Positions 25,179-35,800 are shown, numbered from the stretch's first letter. The stretch is DNA of 64,000 nucleotides from 20CM-2-65-7 sp963830455 (GCA_963830455.1 CAWHMT010000008.1:124001-188000), one strand, 5' to 3'. Notes: generated by a model not told the origin, from the letters alone. Numbers and translations are program-made.

Positions 25179-25238
25179 ATGACGCTCCCGGTTTTGAGTA
25201 GGACCGGGAATATGCCGCCATTTGGGCGGCACCGCTCG

Positions 25239-27705
25239 TCAGGGCAACGGAGCTGTCACGCGAGCGGTAAGCCCCTTGCGACCGCTGATAGCAAACGCCG
25301 CAACGCTGACGGTGCCGCGGAACGGAATCGGACCGCTGACCACGGGACTGCGTGCCGTTGGGTCGCTGCCATCGGTCGTGTAGCGCATGGTGAAGCCGGG
25401 AATCTCCAGGGTGCTGTACACCATCCCTCCCTGGACCTTGAGGCCCGGAGTCGGGATCCGGTAATTGAGTCCCGGCATCTCGCGCTCGAGCCTGGGCAGC
25501 TCGCGCTTACCAACCACATTGACGAGCTGCGACCACGAATCTCCAAAGAGCGAATCGGATTTGGCCGCGTTGCTCTCCCGCGCCCACGCGGGGTCCGCTG
25601 CCCAGGCGCGCTCGGCGAGCCCGAACAGCTTCGGCACGAGCATGTAGTCGAGCCGCCCTTCACCACCGATCGTCTCCGACCACAGATTGCCCTGAATGCC
25701 GAGGATGTGCGCGCGACCGTAGTCGGTGAGCCGATCCTTGCCGACGAAGACGTTGGGATTGAGCGGATTGCCGGCGCGGTCGACGCGCGCGTTGCGGTAG
25801 TAGTCGAACGGGATGAACTCGAAGGGCTTGCGGAGATCGATGAAGCCGCCCCAGTCGAGTCCCCGCTCATCGGGATTGGGATTCCACGCGAGATCGAAAT
25901 AGAAATTCGTGACGGGACTGAGCACGACGTCGTAGCCGCCGTTCGCGAGCCGGTACGCGAGATCCTCGGCGCCCCAGCCAGGGACGTTGTTCCAGACATA
26001 CGCGCGCCAGCCGCGCTCGGCGAAACCCGGATTGACGATCTGGGCCGGCCGTCCATTGAGTCGCGTCTTACGCACCGCAATCTCTTCCCAGCCCGAGGGC
26101 ACGAGCCCGTGGGGCTTCAGGATGTCGGCGACTCGACCATACAACACGTACCAGAGATCGTCGACGCTGGTGAGTCCCTTCGCCTGCATGAGCGCCTGGA
26201 CTGCCGGCGAGCCCACCCAGACGCCATTCGGGACTTCGTCTCCGCCCATGTGGATGTTCTTCAAGGGCGCCCCGGCCTCGCGATGCATCGCGACGAGATC
26301 GCCGACCACCTTGTCGATGAAGCGATACGTCGACTCGAGCGCCGGATCCATCACGTTGTCCGGGTAGCCCTGCACCGAGCGGTACGTCGAGCGGTCGTTC
26401 GGATCGGTCAGCTGGTATTGCGCGTTCCCCGCCATCGCCTTGACGGCGGCGCGCGCGTGGCCGGGCATCTCGATCTCGGGAATCACCTCGATGTGGCGCG
26501 CGGCCGCGTAGCGCACGATTTCGATGTAGTCCGCGCGGGAGAAGAATCCGCTGCCCCAGCTCTGATCGGTTTGACCACCCGAACCCCAGGCTGGTTGCAG
26601 GAATTGTTTGGAGTCGAGCGTGTGGCCGCGGCGTGCGCCAATGGTCGGTCAGCTCCGGGAGCCCGGCGATTTCGATGCGCCAGCCCTCGTCGTCGGTGAG
26701 GTGCATATGGAAGACGTTGAGCTTGTAGCGCGCCATGAGGTCGAGCACGCGCAGCACCGAGGCCTTCGGCTGAAAGTTGCGCGCGACGTCGAGCATGAAG
26801 CCGCGGTAGCCGAACCTCGGCGCGTCAACGACGCGGATAGCGGGCAACGTGAGTCCCTGACTTGGAGACGGTGCCGGCAGGAGATTCCGCAGGGATTGCA
26901 GCCCATAGAAGACGCCAGCAGACGAGGCACCGACGATCCGGATCCCGCTCGTCGGATCGATCACCAGCTCGTACGCCTCAGGCGAAGACTGCCCCTGGAT
27001 AGCGCCCAGTTCGAGGCGCACCAGCGCGTTTCCCAGCTCGGCACGGAAGTAGGGCCTGAGGAATTCGCCCGCGAACCGCGCCTCATTCGAGAGCTCGGCT
27101 GCTGCTGTAATCCCCGGCATCGCCGTCAGTCGGTACTGTCCCGCCCCCCGTGTGACCTGGACCGGCGTCGGAAACAGGGGCGGGAGCTCGCTCAGCGGGA
27201 TGTCGCGGGCCGCAGAGTCGCGCGTGAACTGCGCCGCAGGGGTGACGATGTGCTGCGAGCGCTGGAACGGAGCCGCGACGTAATCGGTCAGCGGAACGGC
27301 GACGTCTTTCGCGTTGTCGAACACGATGTACGGACCGCCAGGGACGAAGCTGCGATTGAGCAGCGGGTCGGTCCGGTACGGAATCTTGATCGTCGCGCCG
27401 GGCGCGAGACCGGCGAAGCCCGCGCCGCGGGACGATCCGGTGCAGATCGCCCAATGACGTCCTCGATGTTGAAGCCCGACTCCCACGGTGCCCGAGTCGG
27501 CCGAGTGCAGTGCGCTGAAGTAGATCGCCCAACCGCTCGGCGGCAGCGGTTTCGTGTCGCGGTTCGTGAGCGTGAAGGCCGCGTTGGTATCGCCCGTGAG
27601 CTCCCAGCGAAGCTGCAGAGCGGTCTGAGCGGCAGCCGGGCCGGCGGTGAGGGCCAGCGAGACGACGGTCAATAATGGAAGGAGACGAGTGCGCATGCGG
27701 GACAT
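25239..27705 (-). pseudogene. GH20 beta-N-acetylhexosaminidase, split by a 1-base frameshift
   Basis: The N-terminal part (27705 down to about 26644) has a signal peptide, a chitobiase-like carbohydrate-binding domain (NRDTKPLPPSGWAIYFSALH) and the start of the GH20 barrel (YRGFMLDVARNFQPK, HMHLTDDEGWRIEIAGLPEL). The C-terminal part continues in another frame from ATT at 26642: IGARRGHTLDSKQFLQP, EIEMPGHARAAVKAM, the catalytic pair in HMGGDEVPNGVW and a C-terminal beta domain. A single extra C (plus-strand G among 26643-26644) joins the frames perfectly. All catalytic residues are otherwise intact, so this could be a recent mutation or a sequencing error. The enzyme would remove terminal GlcNAc from chitin or glycans. 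Confidence 0.85.
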
Positions 27706-27725
27706 TAGACCCGGACGGGCCCGCG

Positions 27726-28250
27726 GTGTCCAGCCTGCGGTTACATTCGTTGCCGTGCCCTCCCCTTCTCGACCTGTCCGCGCCCGGCGCGCGTCTGCTC
27801 GCGTCCTGGCGCCGGCTGTCCGGGCTCCCGGGCGGCAAGCTGCTGTTCAGCCTGCTCGTAGGCTGGATGACCCCGTACTCGGGCACGCTCGGCGCCCGTA
27901 TCACCGAGCTGGAGCCGGGTTGGTGCCGCGTGACGCTGCGCGATCGCCGGCGCGTGCGCAATCATCTCGCGTCGGTGCACGCGATGGCGCTCGCGAATCT
28001 CGCGGAGATGGCGAGTGGACTCGCGGTCCTGGTGGGGCTACCGGCGGGTGTCCAGGGGATCGTCACCGGCTTTTCGATCTCCTACCACAAGAAAGCACGC
28101 GGCCTGTTGACGGCCGAGTGCCGGGCGAGAGTGCTTGAGGTGAGCGCCGAGCAGGAGTATGAGGCGTCAGTCGCGATTACGGACGCGGCGGGCGACGTCG
28201 TCGCGCGCGCCACCGCACGCTGGCGGCTGCGGCCGATCCCCACGCGATGA
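27726..28250 (+). CDS. Hotdog-fold (DUF4442/PaaI-like) protein
   Basis: With the GTG at 27726 the product is 174 aa. It shows ASWRRLSGLPGGKLLFSLLV, MTPYSGTLGARITELEPGWC, RRVRNHLASVHAMALANLAE and GIVTGFSISYHKKARG, typical of the DUF4442 hotdog family related to PaaI thioesterases. The Asn-His pair in RVRNHLASVHA is the conserved active-site-like region. An upstream ATG at 27675 is possible but would overlap the divergent GH20 gene. It overlaps the nitronate monooxygenase gene by 4 bp. Confidence 0.75.
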   Translation: MSSLRLHSLPCPPLLDLSAPGARLLASWRRLSGLPGGKLLFSLLVGWMTPYSGTLGARITELEPGWCRVTLRDRRRVRNHLASVHAMALANLAEMASGLAVLVGLPAGVQGIVTGFSISYHKKARGLLTAECRARVLEVSAEQEYEASVAITDAAGDVVARATARWRLRPIPTR

Positions 28251-29236
28251 GCCTGCTCGATACGCCTCTCACGCGGCAGCTCGGAATCGAGGTGCCGCTG
28301 ATCTGCGGCGCGATGTATCCCTGCACCAACCCCGAGCTGGTCGCCGCGGTATCGGCGGCCGGCGGCATCGGCGTCGTGCAGCCGCTGTCGATGATCTATG
28401 TCTACGGACACGATCTGCGAGAGGGCCTGCGGCTGATCCGGCGCACGACCGACAAGCCGATCGGCATGAACGTGTTGATCGAACGCAGCTCGAAGCTCTA
28501 CCTCGAGCGCATGCACCGGTACGTGGACATCGCACTCGAAGAAGGGGTGCGCTTCTTCGTCACCTCACTCGGCAATCCACGCTGGGTCGTCGAGCGCGTG
28601 GCGCCACTCGGCGGGATCGTCTACCACGACGTGACGGAGCGGAAGTGGGCGGAGAAGGGATTGGCCGGTGGCGTCCATGGCCTCATCGCGGTGAACGATC
28701 GCGCGGGCGGGCATGCGGGCCCGCGCAGCGCGCAGGCGCTCTATGACGAGCTTGTGGACCTGGGCGTGCCGATCGTGTGCGCCGGCGGCATCGGCGATGA
28801 GGCCGGGTTCGTCGCGGCACTGCGGATGGGCTACGCCGGCGCACAGCTCGGCACGCGCTTCATTGCCACGGTCGAGTGCGCGGCGCACGACGACTATAAG
28901 GAAGCGATCGTCCGAGCCAACGAGTCCGACATCGTGCTCACCGAGCGCGTGACGGGCGTGCCGCTGGCGGTGATCCGGACGCCGTATGTGGAGCGGATCG
29001 GGACGAAGGCCGGCCCGCTCGCGCGCTGGCTGCTGCGGGGACGGAAGACCAAGCACTGGATGCGCACGATCTACGCGCTGCGCTCCGCGTGGCAGCTCAA
29101 GCGGGCGTCGCTGAAAGGCGGCGCCGGGGAGAAGACGTCGAAGGACTACTGGCAGGCGGGCAAGAGCGTCGCGGGGATTCATGGGATCGAGCCGGCCGGG
29201 GAGATCGTGCGCCGCTTCGCCGCGGCGGCGCGCTAG
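28247..29236 (+). CDS. Nitronate monooxygenase family protein
   Basis: This 329-aa flavin TIM-barrel enzyme resembles 2-nitropropane dioxygenase. Motifs are GIEVPLICGAMYPCTNPELV, AAGGIGVVQPLS, NDRAGGHAGPRS and CAGGIGDEAGFVAALRMGYA, then GTRFIATVEC. The His in RAGGHAG matches the catalytic His of nitronate monooxygenases. Family members oxidise alkyl nitronates or act as enoyl reductases, so the exact substrate is open. It ends the two-gene plus-strand unit at a strong terminator. Confidence 0.88.
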   Translation: MSLLDTPLTRQLGIEVPLICGAMYPCTNPELVAAVSAAGGIGVVQPLSMIYVYGHDLREGLRLIRRTTDKPIGMNVLIERSSKLYLERMHRYVDIALEEGVRFFVTSLGNPRWVVERVAPLGGIVYHDVTERKWAEKGLAGGVHGLIAVNDRAGGHAGPRSAQALYDELVDLGVPIVCAGGIGDEAGFVAALRMGYAGAQLGTRFIATVECAAHDDYKEAIVRANESDIVLTERVTGVPLAVIRTPYVERIGTKAGPLARWLLRGRKTKHWMRTIYALRSAWQLKRASLKGGAGEKTSKDYWQAGKSVAGIHGIEPAGEIVRRFAAAAR

Positions 29237-29245
29237 GGAGCCAAA

Positions 29246-29280
29246 AGGGGCGAGCATCTCCGCTCGCCCCTCATTAGTTT
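29246..29280 (+). terminator. Rho-independent terminator
   Basis: A perfect 10-bp stem, aggggcgagc / gctcgcccct, has a 6-base loop (atctcc) and is followed by cattagttttct. It lies 9 bases after the nitronate monooxygenase stop codon and just upstream of the tRNA-Gln gene. Confidence 0.85.
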
Positions 29281-29298
29281 TCTCTCGCTTAGAACTGC

Positions 29299-29369
29299 TG
29301 GCCCCTCGTCCAATGGCAGGACAGCGGACTTTGGATCCGCGAATCTAGGTTCGAATCCTAGGGGGCCAA
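29299..29369 (+). tRNA. tRNA-Gln (anticodon TTG)
   Basis: The 71-nt cloverleaf has acceptor stem TGGCCCC/GGGGCCA, discriminator A, anticodon loop CTTTGGA (anticodon TTG) on stem GCGGA/TCCGC, and T-arm CTAGG-TTCGAAT-CCTAG. The D-arm has the tRNA-Gln-like CGTCCAATGGCAGGACAG. No CCA is encoded (ATT follows). It begins 28 bp after the terminator stem and is convergent with the S9 peptidase gene. Confidence 0.95.
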
Positions 29370-29379
29370 TTCCTCAGCG

Positions 29380-31656
29380 CTACGGCAGCGCCGCCCGCGC
29401 CACCGCCGTCGCGGGGAGATTCTCCTCCACATACCTCGTCAGCAGTGAATACAGATGCTGCCGCGTCGTGCCGCCCGAAATCGAGTGCGTGCGGTTCGGA
29501 TACACCATCAACGAAAACGGCCGGTTCGCCTCGACGAGCGCGTTCACCATCATCTCCGTGTTCTGGTAATGCACGTTGTCGTCCCCCGACCCGTGCACAA
29601 TCAGGAGCCGGCCCCGCAGCTGATTCGCGTAGCTGAGCGGCGACCCCCGGTCGTACCCTTCCTCGTTGTCTTGCGGCAGACCCATGTAGCGCTCGGTGTA
29701 GATCGTGTCGTAGTACCTCCAGTGCGTCACCGGCGCGACCGACATCCCCATGCGATACACGTCCGGCGTCTGGGTCATGACATTCAGTGTCATGAAGCCG
29801 CCGTAGCTCCAGCCCCAGATGCCCATGCGCGTGGAATCGACGTACGGCAGGCGCCCGATCGCCTTCGCCGCCGCGGCTTGATCGTGCGTCTCCACCACGC
29901 CCATCTGTTTATAGATGATCTTGCGCCACGCGCGGCCGCGCGCGCCCGTGCCGCGGTTGTCGACGCTCGCGACGATGTACCCGCGCTGCGCGAGCATCTG
30001 ATACCACAGGTAGTTCTGACCGCCCCAGCTGTCGAGGACGGTCTGCGAACCGGGACCGCCGTACACGAAGAACAGCACGGGGTACTTCGCCGTCGAGTCG
30101 AAGCGTGGCGGCTTGATGAACCAGGCGTTGAGCTTGATGCCGTCGCCGATATCCACCTGCCGGAATTCAGTCGCGCCCAGCCGTAATCTCGCGACCTTCG
30201 CCTTGAGCGCGGCGTTGTCGACCAGCGGGCGCAGCGGGCGGCCGGGCAGCGCGATGAGCGTGACGGTGGGCGGCACACCAAAGCGGGAGTAGGTGTGGAC
30301 CGCGTACCGACCCATCGGCGACAAGTTGTAGCTGTGAATCCCGGGCTCACTCTCCGGCGTCACCCGTTCGGGTGGCCCCTTTTTGTCGTAGTTCACCCGA
30401 TACAGATAGCGCTGGGTGGGATTGTCGGGTGACGCCGTGTAGTAGATCCACTTTCCAAGCGTATCGACGCGCTGCACGCTGAGCACGTCGAAACTCCCCG
30501 ACGTCACTGGCTGTGGCGGCGACTTCCCGTCACGCGGGAAGAGATACAGCTGGCTCCACCCGCTGCGCTCCGAGAGCCACAGAATATCTTTGCCGCCGTT
30601 GACGAACCGCAGCTGGTCGAATTGTTCGACCCACGCGCTGTCCTGCTCGGTGAACACGGTGCGAGCTTGTCCCGTCTGCGCGTCCGCGAGCATCACGTGC
30701 AGCGTGTTCTGCAGCCGGTTCAGATGCTGGATGACCAGCTCCCGGCTCCCGACTCCGCCCTGGCGTGGCGCCCATTCCATACGCGCGATGTAGTTGTTGC
30801 GCGGATCGCCGGGAATATTGATCCAGCGCGTCTCGCCGCCGGTCGCGCTTACGACGCCGACGCGGCTCGCCGAGTTCGTCTGACCGGCCTTCGGATACTG
30901 GACCGGAGTCGTGAAAGTGTAGAGGGAATCGGTCGTATCGTAGAGGAGGAAGTCGCGGACGCCCGTCGCATCCAGCTGCCAGTACGCGATCGACTGGCCG
31001 TCGGGATTCCAGCGCCACCCATCCTGGAGTCCCAGCTCTTCTTCGTACACCCAGTCGAACGTGCCGTTGATCGTGGTGCGCGAGCCATCGCGTGTGAGCT
31101 GGGTGATCGCACCGCTTGCGACGTCTTCGACGTAGATGTTGTACTCGCCGTAGCGGACCCAGCCCACGCGTCCGCCGTCCGGCGAGAACTTCGCGAACAT
31201 CAGGGTCGACGCCGGACCGTTCCCGCCCAGCTTCTTGAGGGTCCACCCCGCGAGATCGAGCACCCAGTAGTCGCCCCGGGTGTTGGTACGCCACACCTGC
31301 TGCGACTTGGTGAAGATCAGGAGCCGGCCCCCGTCGGCCGACCACGAGTACTCCTCGATCTCGAGCGGCGTCGAGTCCCCGGCGGGGACCAGGCGCGTGG
31401 CGGGCACGAGGACCACCCGCAGGCCCGTCTCCGCGTCGTAGCGCACGATGTCGCGACCCGGACGCCGGCCGGCGGCACGCTCGAGCGTCGTGTATCCCAT
31501 GCCGTCGGAGAGCCAGGCGAGCGGCCCGAATGTGCCGCCGCGGAACTCGGGCGAGTCGAAGATGCGATCGACCGTGAGCAAGGACGAGTCTGCGCTCTGG
31601 CTCGCCAGAGCGGTGGGCGCAGCGACGACCAACAGAAACAGGAAACGACGCACCAT
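29380..31656 (-). CDS. S9 family peptidase (dipeptidyl peptidase IV type)
   Basis: This secreted serine exopeptidase has 758 aa, with signal MVRRFLFLLVVAAPTALASQ. The DPP-IV N-terminal propeller includes EYSWSADGGRLLIFTKSQQV and WVYEEELGLQDGWRWNPDGQ, the Glu pair being the usual N-terminus-binding element. The C-terminal alpha/beta-hydrolase has nucleophile GWSYGGF (Ser617), GSGDDNVHYQ (Asp692/693) and NRTHS (His724). I start at the ATG at 31656, since upstream in-frame sequence has no leader character. It releases Xaa-Pro dipeptides (family role). Its 3' end meets the tRNA-Gln gene. Confidence 0.93.
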   Translation of the reverse strand: MVRRFLFLLVVAAPTALASQSADSSLLTVDRIFDSPEFRGGTFGPLAWLSDGMGYTTLERAAGRRPGRDIVRYDAETGLRVVLVPATRLVPAGDSTPLEIEEYSWSADGGRLLIFTKSQQVWRTNTRGDYWVLDLAGWTLKKLGGNGPASTLMFAKFSPDGGRVGWVRYGEYNIYVEDVASGAITQLTRDGSRTTINGTFDWVYEEELGLQDGWRWNPDGQSIAYWQLDATGVRDFLLYDTTDSLYTFTTPVQYPKAGQTNSASRVGVVSATGGETRWINIPGDPRNNYIARMEWAPRQGGVGSRELVIQHLNRLQNTLHVMLADAQTGQARTVFTEQDSAWVEQFDQLRFVNGGKDILWLSERSGWSQLYLFPRDGKSPPQPVTSGSFDVLSVQRVDTLGKWIYYTASPDNPTQRYLYRVNYDKKGPPERVTPESEPGIHSYNLSPMGRYAVHTYSRFGVPPTVTLIALPGRPLRPLVDNAALKAKVARLRLGATEFRQVDIGDGIKLNAWFIKPPRFDSTAKYPVLFFVYGGPGSQTVLDSWGGQNYLWYQMLAQRGYIVASVDNRGTGARGRAWRKIIYKQMGVVETHDQAAAAKAIGRLPYVDSTRMGIWGWSYGGFMTLNVMTQTPDVYRMGMSVAPVTHWRYYDTIYTERYMGLPQDNEEGYDRGSPLSYANQLRGRLLIVHGSGDDNVHYQNTEMMVNALVEANRPFSLMVYPNRTHSISGGTTRQHLYSLLTRYVEENLPATAVARAALP

Positions 31657-31694
31657 CGGTCTCGATCCCGAGTGAAGTGGGACTGGAACGATAG

Positions 31695-32159
31695 CTACTG
31701 CGGGGGCGGTGCGGGGGGGCCTGCCATCGCACCGCGCGGCCGGAGCACCATCGGTCTGGGCAGCGCGTCGAACTTGGCTTGCTGGGCGGGCGTCAGATTG
31801 TTGCGGATCGCCGTGTACCACTGATCCGCTTCAGCCTGAAACCCTTCCATCTCGGCGCGCACGCTGTCGAACCTGGCGCGCATCTCGGGCGTCGGCTCCT
31901 GGCCCGGTGTGAACTGCATTCCCGACGCCTGCATCTGCTGCCGGATCGCCTGGCGGCGGGCGGCGGCGTCTTTCATGACGCCGTTCAGCGCGGTGTAGGC
32001 GGGCGTGATCTTGGTGCGCTCGGCCGCGCTCAGCGCGAGCGTTTGGCTGAGCGAATCGATCGTCGTCCAGTGATCGGGCGGCGGCTGAAAGCGCGGACTT
32101 TGAGCCAGCGCGGGGATCGCGAGGAGAGTGAGCGTGGCGAGGATAAACAAGCGGCGCAT
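31695..32159 (-). CDS. Small secreted protein with Spy/LTXXQ-like features
   Basis: This 154-aa protein has the signal MRRLFILATLTLLAIPALAQ. The mature part is helical and charged: QTLALSAAERTKITPAYTAL, QAIRQQMQASG, and NNLTPAQQAKFDALPRP near the C-terminus. The last follows the LTPxQ pattern of Spy/CpxP/LTXXQ periplasmic proteins. The tail is Pro-rich (AGPPAPPPQ). The start ATG at 32159 is inside an 11-bp inverted repeat with the ribosome-binding sequence in its loop, hinting at translational control. A periplasmic chaperone or metal-sensing role is possible but unproven. Confidence 0.7.
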   Translation of the reverse strand: MRRLFILATLTLLAIPALAQSPRFQPPPDHWTTIDSLSQTLALSAAERTKITPAYTALNGVMKDAAARRQAIRQQMQASGMQFTPGQEPTPEMRARFDSVRAEMEGFQAEADQWYTAIRNNLTPAQQAKFDALPRPMVLRPRGAMAGPPAPPPQ

Positions 32160-32194
32160 AACGAGTGAGTCTCCCAATGAAGGTCACTCGTTAT
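32158..32194 (-). promoter_or_regulatory. Hairpin that would sequester the start codon of the Spy-like gene
   Basis: Perfect 11-bp arms (ataacgagtga and tcactcgttat) are separated by 15 bases containing GGGAG on the minus strand. The ATG lies in the 3' arm. The outer flanks extend pairing by 3 more bases after one mismatch. TATAAC in the 5' arm could also be a -10 box. Confidence 0.4.
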
Positions 32195-32218
32195 ACGCCT
32201 GACACCCCGCAGGTGTTG

Positions 32219-32863
32219 TCACTTCGCCTCGATCCGGATGCCTCTGCTCCGGCAGCAGACACTCCCGTCGCACGTGCCCCAGGCTTGTTCGTCATCTTCA
32301 TCCCAGAGCCACCGGGCAAGCGGCTGCCTCCAATAGCCCGGACCATGCGGCTCGGGGTCCAAGTCGCTCTCCAGAGGACGGACGCCGGGCTTCGTGCTGA
32401 AGAAAACAGAGACGAGCTTCTCATTCTTCTTACCCACCCACCAATACACGGTATCACGCGCGTGCAGATTGAACTTGTAGGTGGTATCGCGGCCGTCGAT
32501 GCGATAGATGTAGCCGGTGTCGCTCAGGTTGATGATGCGAGCGATCACCGCTCCCGCGGCGAGCGTCGCAGATCCAGAATCGGTGATTCTGGCACGCGGT
32601 TGGATGATCGCACGCGGGCCATAGCGGCAGGGCTTTACCCAACACACCCGGAGCCGCTGCTCATCGCCCGCGCCGACAGCGTAGACAAAGCCGCCGGTTC
32701 CCAGCGACCGGGCGTAGTTGTTGATCGCCTGTACCGAGTCCGCCCTGCTGGCCGCGCGCAGCCGGTCATTGGTCGGCCGGGCGGCGGTGTCCTGCTGACA
32801 AGCCATCGAAGTCGGGCCCAGCAGCAGCATCACCACTGCAAACGCCAGCGCCGATCGAGTCAT
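32219..32863 (-). CDS. Putative lipoprotein of unknown function
   Basis: This 214-aa protein starts MTRSALAFAVVMLLLGPTSM followed by Ala-Cys, a weak lipobox with Cys22. The mature domain is beta-rich (GYIYRIDGRDTTYKFNLHAR, DTVYWWVGKKNEKLVSVFF). It contains two cysteine pairs (CWVKPC, and CDGSVCC near the C-terminus). I do not recognise the family. I chose the ATG at 32863 because the hydrophobic leader begins there and it makes a 4-bp overlap with the kinase gene. Co-transcription suggests it is a target or accessory of the kinase pathway (inference). Confidence 0.65.
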   Translation of the reverse strand: MTRSALAFAVVMLLLGPTSMACQQDTAARPTNDRLRAASRADSVQAINNYARSLGTGGFVYAVGAGDEQRLRVCWVKPCRYGPRAIIQPRARITDSGSATLAAGAVIARIINLSDTGYIYRIDGRDTTYKFNLHARDTVYWWVGKKNEKLVSVFFSTKPGVRPLESDLDPEPHGPGYWRQPLARWLWDEDDEQAWGTCDGSVCCRSRGIRIEAK

Positions 32864-35800
32864 GGCTTTCTCCCTCCCGTCGCGAGTTCCCGCATCCGCG
32901 CGACGGTGGCGCGGAGCGGTGCATCGGCATGAGCCCACAAGGTCGAGACTGCACTCCCCCACCGCGCGGCCGCGTCGCGATCGCCCGCGCGCGACGCCAG
33001 ATCGGCGCGCAGCACCATTGCGCGCACCGCGCATCCCACCTGCTCCGGTTGCTGCAGCAAGTACGAACCGAGCGTTGGGAGGGCATGCAATGAATGATCG
33101 AGTACGGCGAGTGCCGCCGCCGTATCGCGCAGCTGCAGCAGGACGTACGCCTCGCCGTACGTGCCGTTCATGGCGACGTCGCCGGCGCGCGCGCGTGTAC
33201 GAAACGACGCTTGCCGCTCGAGCTCTTTGCGGACCGCGCCGGTATCGCCGTGTGCCAGGTTGTACTGCAGCTCCAGCACATAGTCGCCGCCCGCGTCGCG
33301 CCGATGAACGTCGCTCAGACCAATGGTCTCGAAGGCGAGTCCCATGGGGACGTGCAACACGGCACGTCTGAGCCGATCACGACTCGCCGGACCGGCCCAG
33401 CTGCTCACGCGTTCGTCCACGCGCCGCTTGCCGGCACGAAGACTGTCGGCAGGTCCACCCAGCGCGGCGTATGCCAGCAGCGAGAACGCGGCCTGCTTGA
33501 CCGCGAGGGGCGCATCCGGGATCGGTTCACCGTCCCAGGTCACGGGTGTATCGAGCGGCGCGGCGCGCTGCAACAGCTGGGCGGCGCGGTAGACGCGACC
33601 CGTCAGAATTGCGAGCCCGGCCAGATCGCGTGCCGCCACCGGCTCCGTTTCGTCTGGGCTTGCCTCCAGCACCGAATCCGCGAGGCGCGTGGCGCCGTCG
33701 AAACGCTCCGTCTTGAACAGCAAGCGGGTCTCCGCAACGGCGGTGCGCAGACCTTGAGCCGGCTCAGTCGAGAGCGCGCGAGCGCGTCGCATCGCCGCCA
33801 GCGCGGAGCCTTCGGGCGATCTCCCCACGTCCAGCTCGCCCGTTGTTTCCAAGACGAGCGACAGGGCCTCGTAGGCATTGGGACTCGCCGGGAACGCCAC
33901 GATCCACTTGAGGATCAGCGCCCGCAGCTCCTCCCGATTGTGCGACACGGCCGCTGGTGTCGTGGCGGGCCTGGAACCGCCCCTCGCATTCATGAAGTCG
34001 GCAATCAACCACGGTACGAACGCGAGTGTGTCGTGATCGAGCATCGGGAACGCACCGAAGTACAACGTGTCCTCACGCGGCACGTACCCGGCCCGGTATT
34101 GATAGGTCTCGGCAAAAAAAAGATCGACCAGCCGCTGGACGGCGACACCCGTCAACGCGAGATGTGCCGATGGCACGAGCTCGAGCGCGCGCCGATACGC
34201 CTCAGCCGCCGCTCGGTAGCTCGAGCGAAACCGCCAGCCGGAAGGGCTGGCAGAGTCCGGCTCGACGAGCTCGTCGCGGCGCTGGCATTCACCCAGACCG
34301 AACCAGGCGATGAAGTCATTCGGCTCGCTCGCAATGATGCGCCGATACTGCTCACAGGCATCGGGGTACTGTCCGGCACCCACTGCCGCGAGCGCCCGTG
34401 CCCAGGCGAGATCTCGTGATCCGAGTTTCTCCGGCGACGCCAGCGCACGCGTGATGATGAACTGCCAGTCGGCGGCAGGCTCGTCGTTCCACAGCTCCGT
34501 ATGCGCCAGCCAGAGATTCGCCTCGGCGTAGTTGGGATCGCGATCCAACGCGTCGCGAAACGCGCGCTCGGCGCGCGCCAGGTCCCAGCGCGCCAGCGCG
34601 TCGCGACCCTCGGCATATGCGTAGAACGCGCCGAGCACCTCCGTGCCGATGATTTCTGGCCTGCGTTGCTCGATGCCCGCCACGCCGCCGAGCAGAATCG
34701 AGTCGGCCAGCTCGCGGAATTTGGCCTCGAGCGCCTTTCCATCCTTGTGAATGCGCACGGTGTAGTCGCGAACCGTCTTGCCCCCGCGGCGCAGGTCGTA
34801 CAGCGCAGCCGTGACCTGAATCGAATCGCCAACGTTCGAGACGTCGCCCCAGACCAGCATGCCGGCGCCGACGTCTCGGGCCAGCGCTTTCGCTTCCTCG
34901 AGGGACATGGGTCGATCACCGCGGCGCGTTCGGGCATCGTGCACCTGCAGCGGATCCGCCAGCCGCACATCCGTCCAGCGTTCGAAGGCCTGCGACAGCA
35001 GCAACTCACACTGATCGCCGTTGACGAGCGCTGGTGCCGCGCCACCCCGATGCCCGAACGGCACCACGACATACAACGACGCGTCGAGCGGGCTGGCCCT
35101 GAGCTTCGGCAATACCACCGCGCCCGCCATCCCGAGCGCGACGGCGGTCACCACTGCGGCGGCGCGCCAGCGGCGTCGCACGCGCTTCAGCCAGTTTCGA
35201 GACGAGATCGCGTCGGCCGGGATCGCTTTGAGCGCCGCGGCAAATTCGCCGGCGCTCGCGTACCGCTCGCTCGGAAATGCCGCGAGGGCCGTCTGGATCG
35301 CCAATTCGAGCTCGAGAGGGATATCTGCCCGCTCCGCGGTAACGGAGGGACGCTGGCTCGCCGACGAGCGATCGGCGAGTGGCGTTCGCCCCAGCAACAT
35401 CTCGTGCAGCACGCACGCGAGACTGTAGACGTCGCTCCGACCATCGACCTCTTCCCCTCCCGCCTGCTCTGGGCTCATGTACTCGAGCGTCCCGACGACG
35501 ATGCCGGTACCGGTCATGCGCGCCTCGTTCGCCGCGCTGATCGCGCGCGCGATGCCGAAGTCGCTCACGACGGCATGGCCTGCTTCCAGCAGAATGTTTT
35601 CGGGTTTGATGTCGCGATGCACGATGTTCTGCGCGTGCGCGTACGACAGCGCGTCGGCGACGTCGCGGGTGATCGTGATCGCATCGGCAACCGACAGGCG
35701 CCGGTATCGGATCAGGCGATGGCGGAGGGACTCGCCCTCCACGTAGGGCATCGTGTAGAAGAGCAGATCAGCCGCGACGCCAGAGTCGAACAAGGGCAGG

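Noticed and set aside
26638..26652. Programmed frameshift in the GH20 gene.
   Set aside because: No slippery heptamer, stimulatory structure or internal Shine-Dalgarno is apparent; a plain indel is simpler.
24642..26699. Long open frames antisense to real genes, for example a 685-codon frame here and others at 1251-2945, 2827-4644, 34501-36033, 44515-46440 and 59836-61320.
   Set aside because: They mirror GC-rich codons of strongly supported genes on the other strand, are Arg/Ala/Gly-rich and show no family motifs or ribosome-binding sites.
31657..31821. Extended N-terminus of the S9 peptidase.
   Set aside because: The upstream frame lacks leader character and runs into the neighbouring Spy-like gene; MVRRFLFLLVV is a clear signal start.
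32195..32218. Rho-independent terminator after the kinase-lipoprotein operon.
   Set aside because: Only a 5-bp imperfect stem (ACACC/GGTGT) without a T-run.
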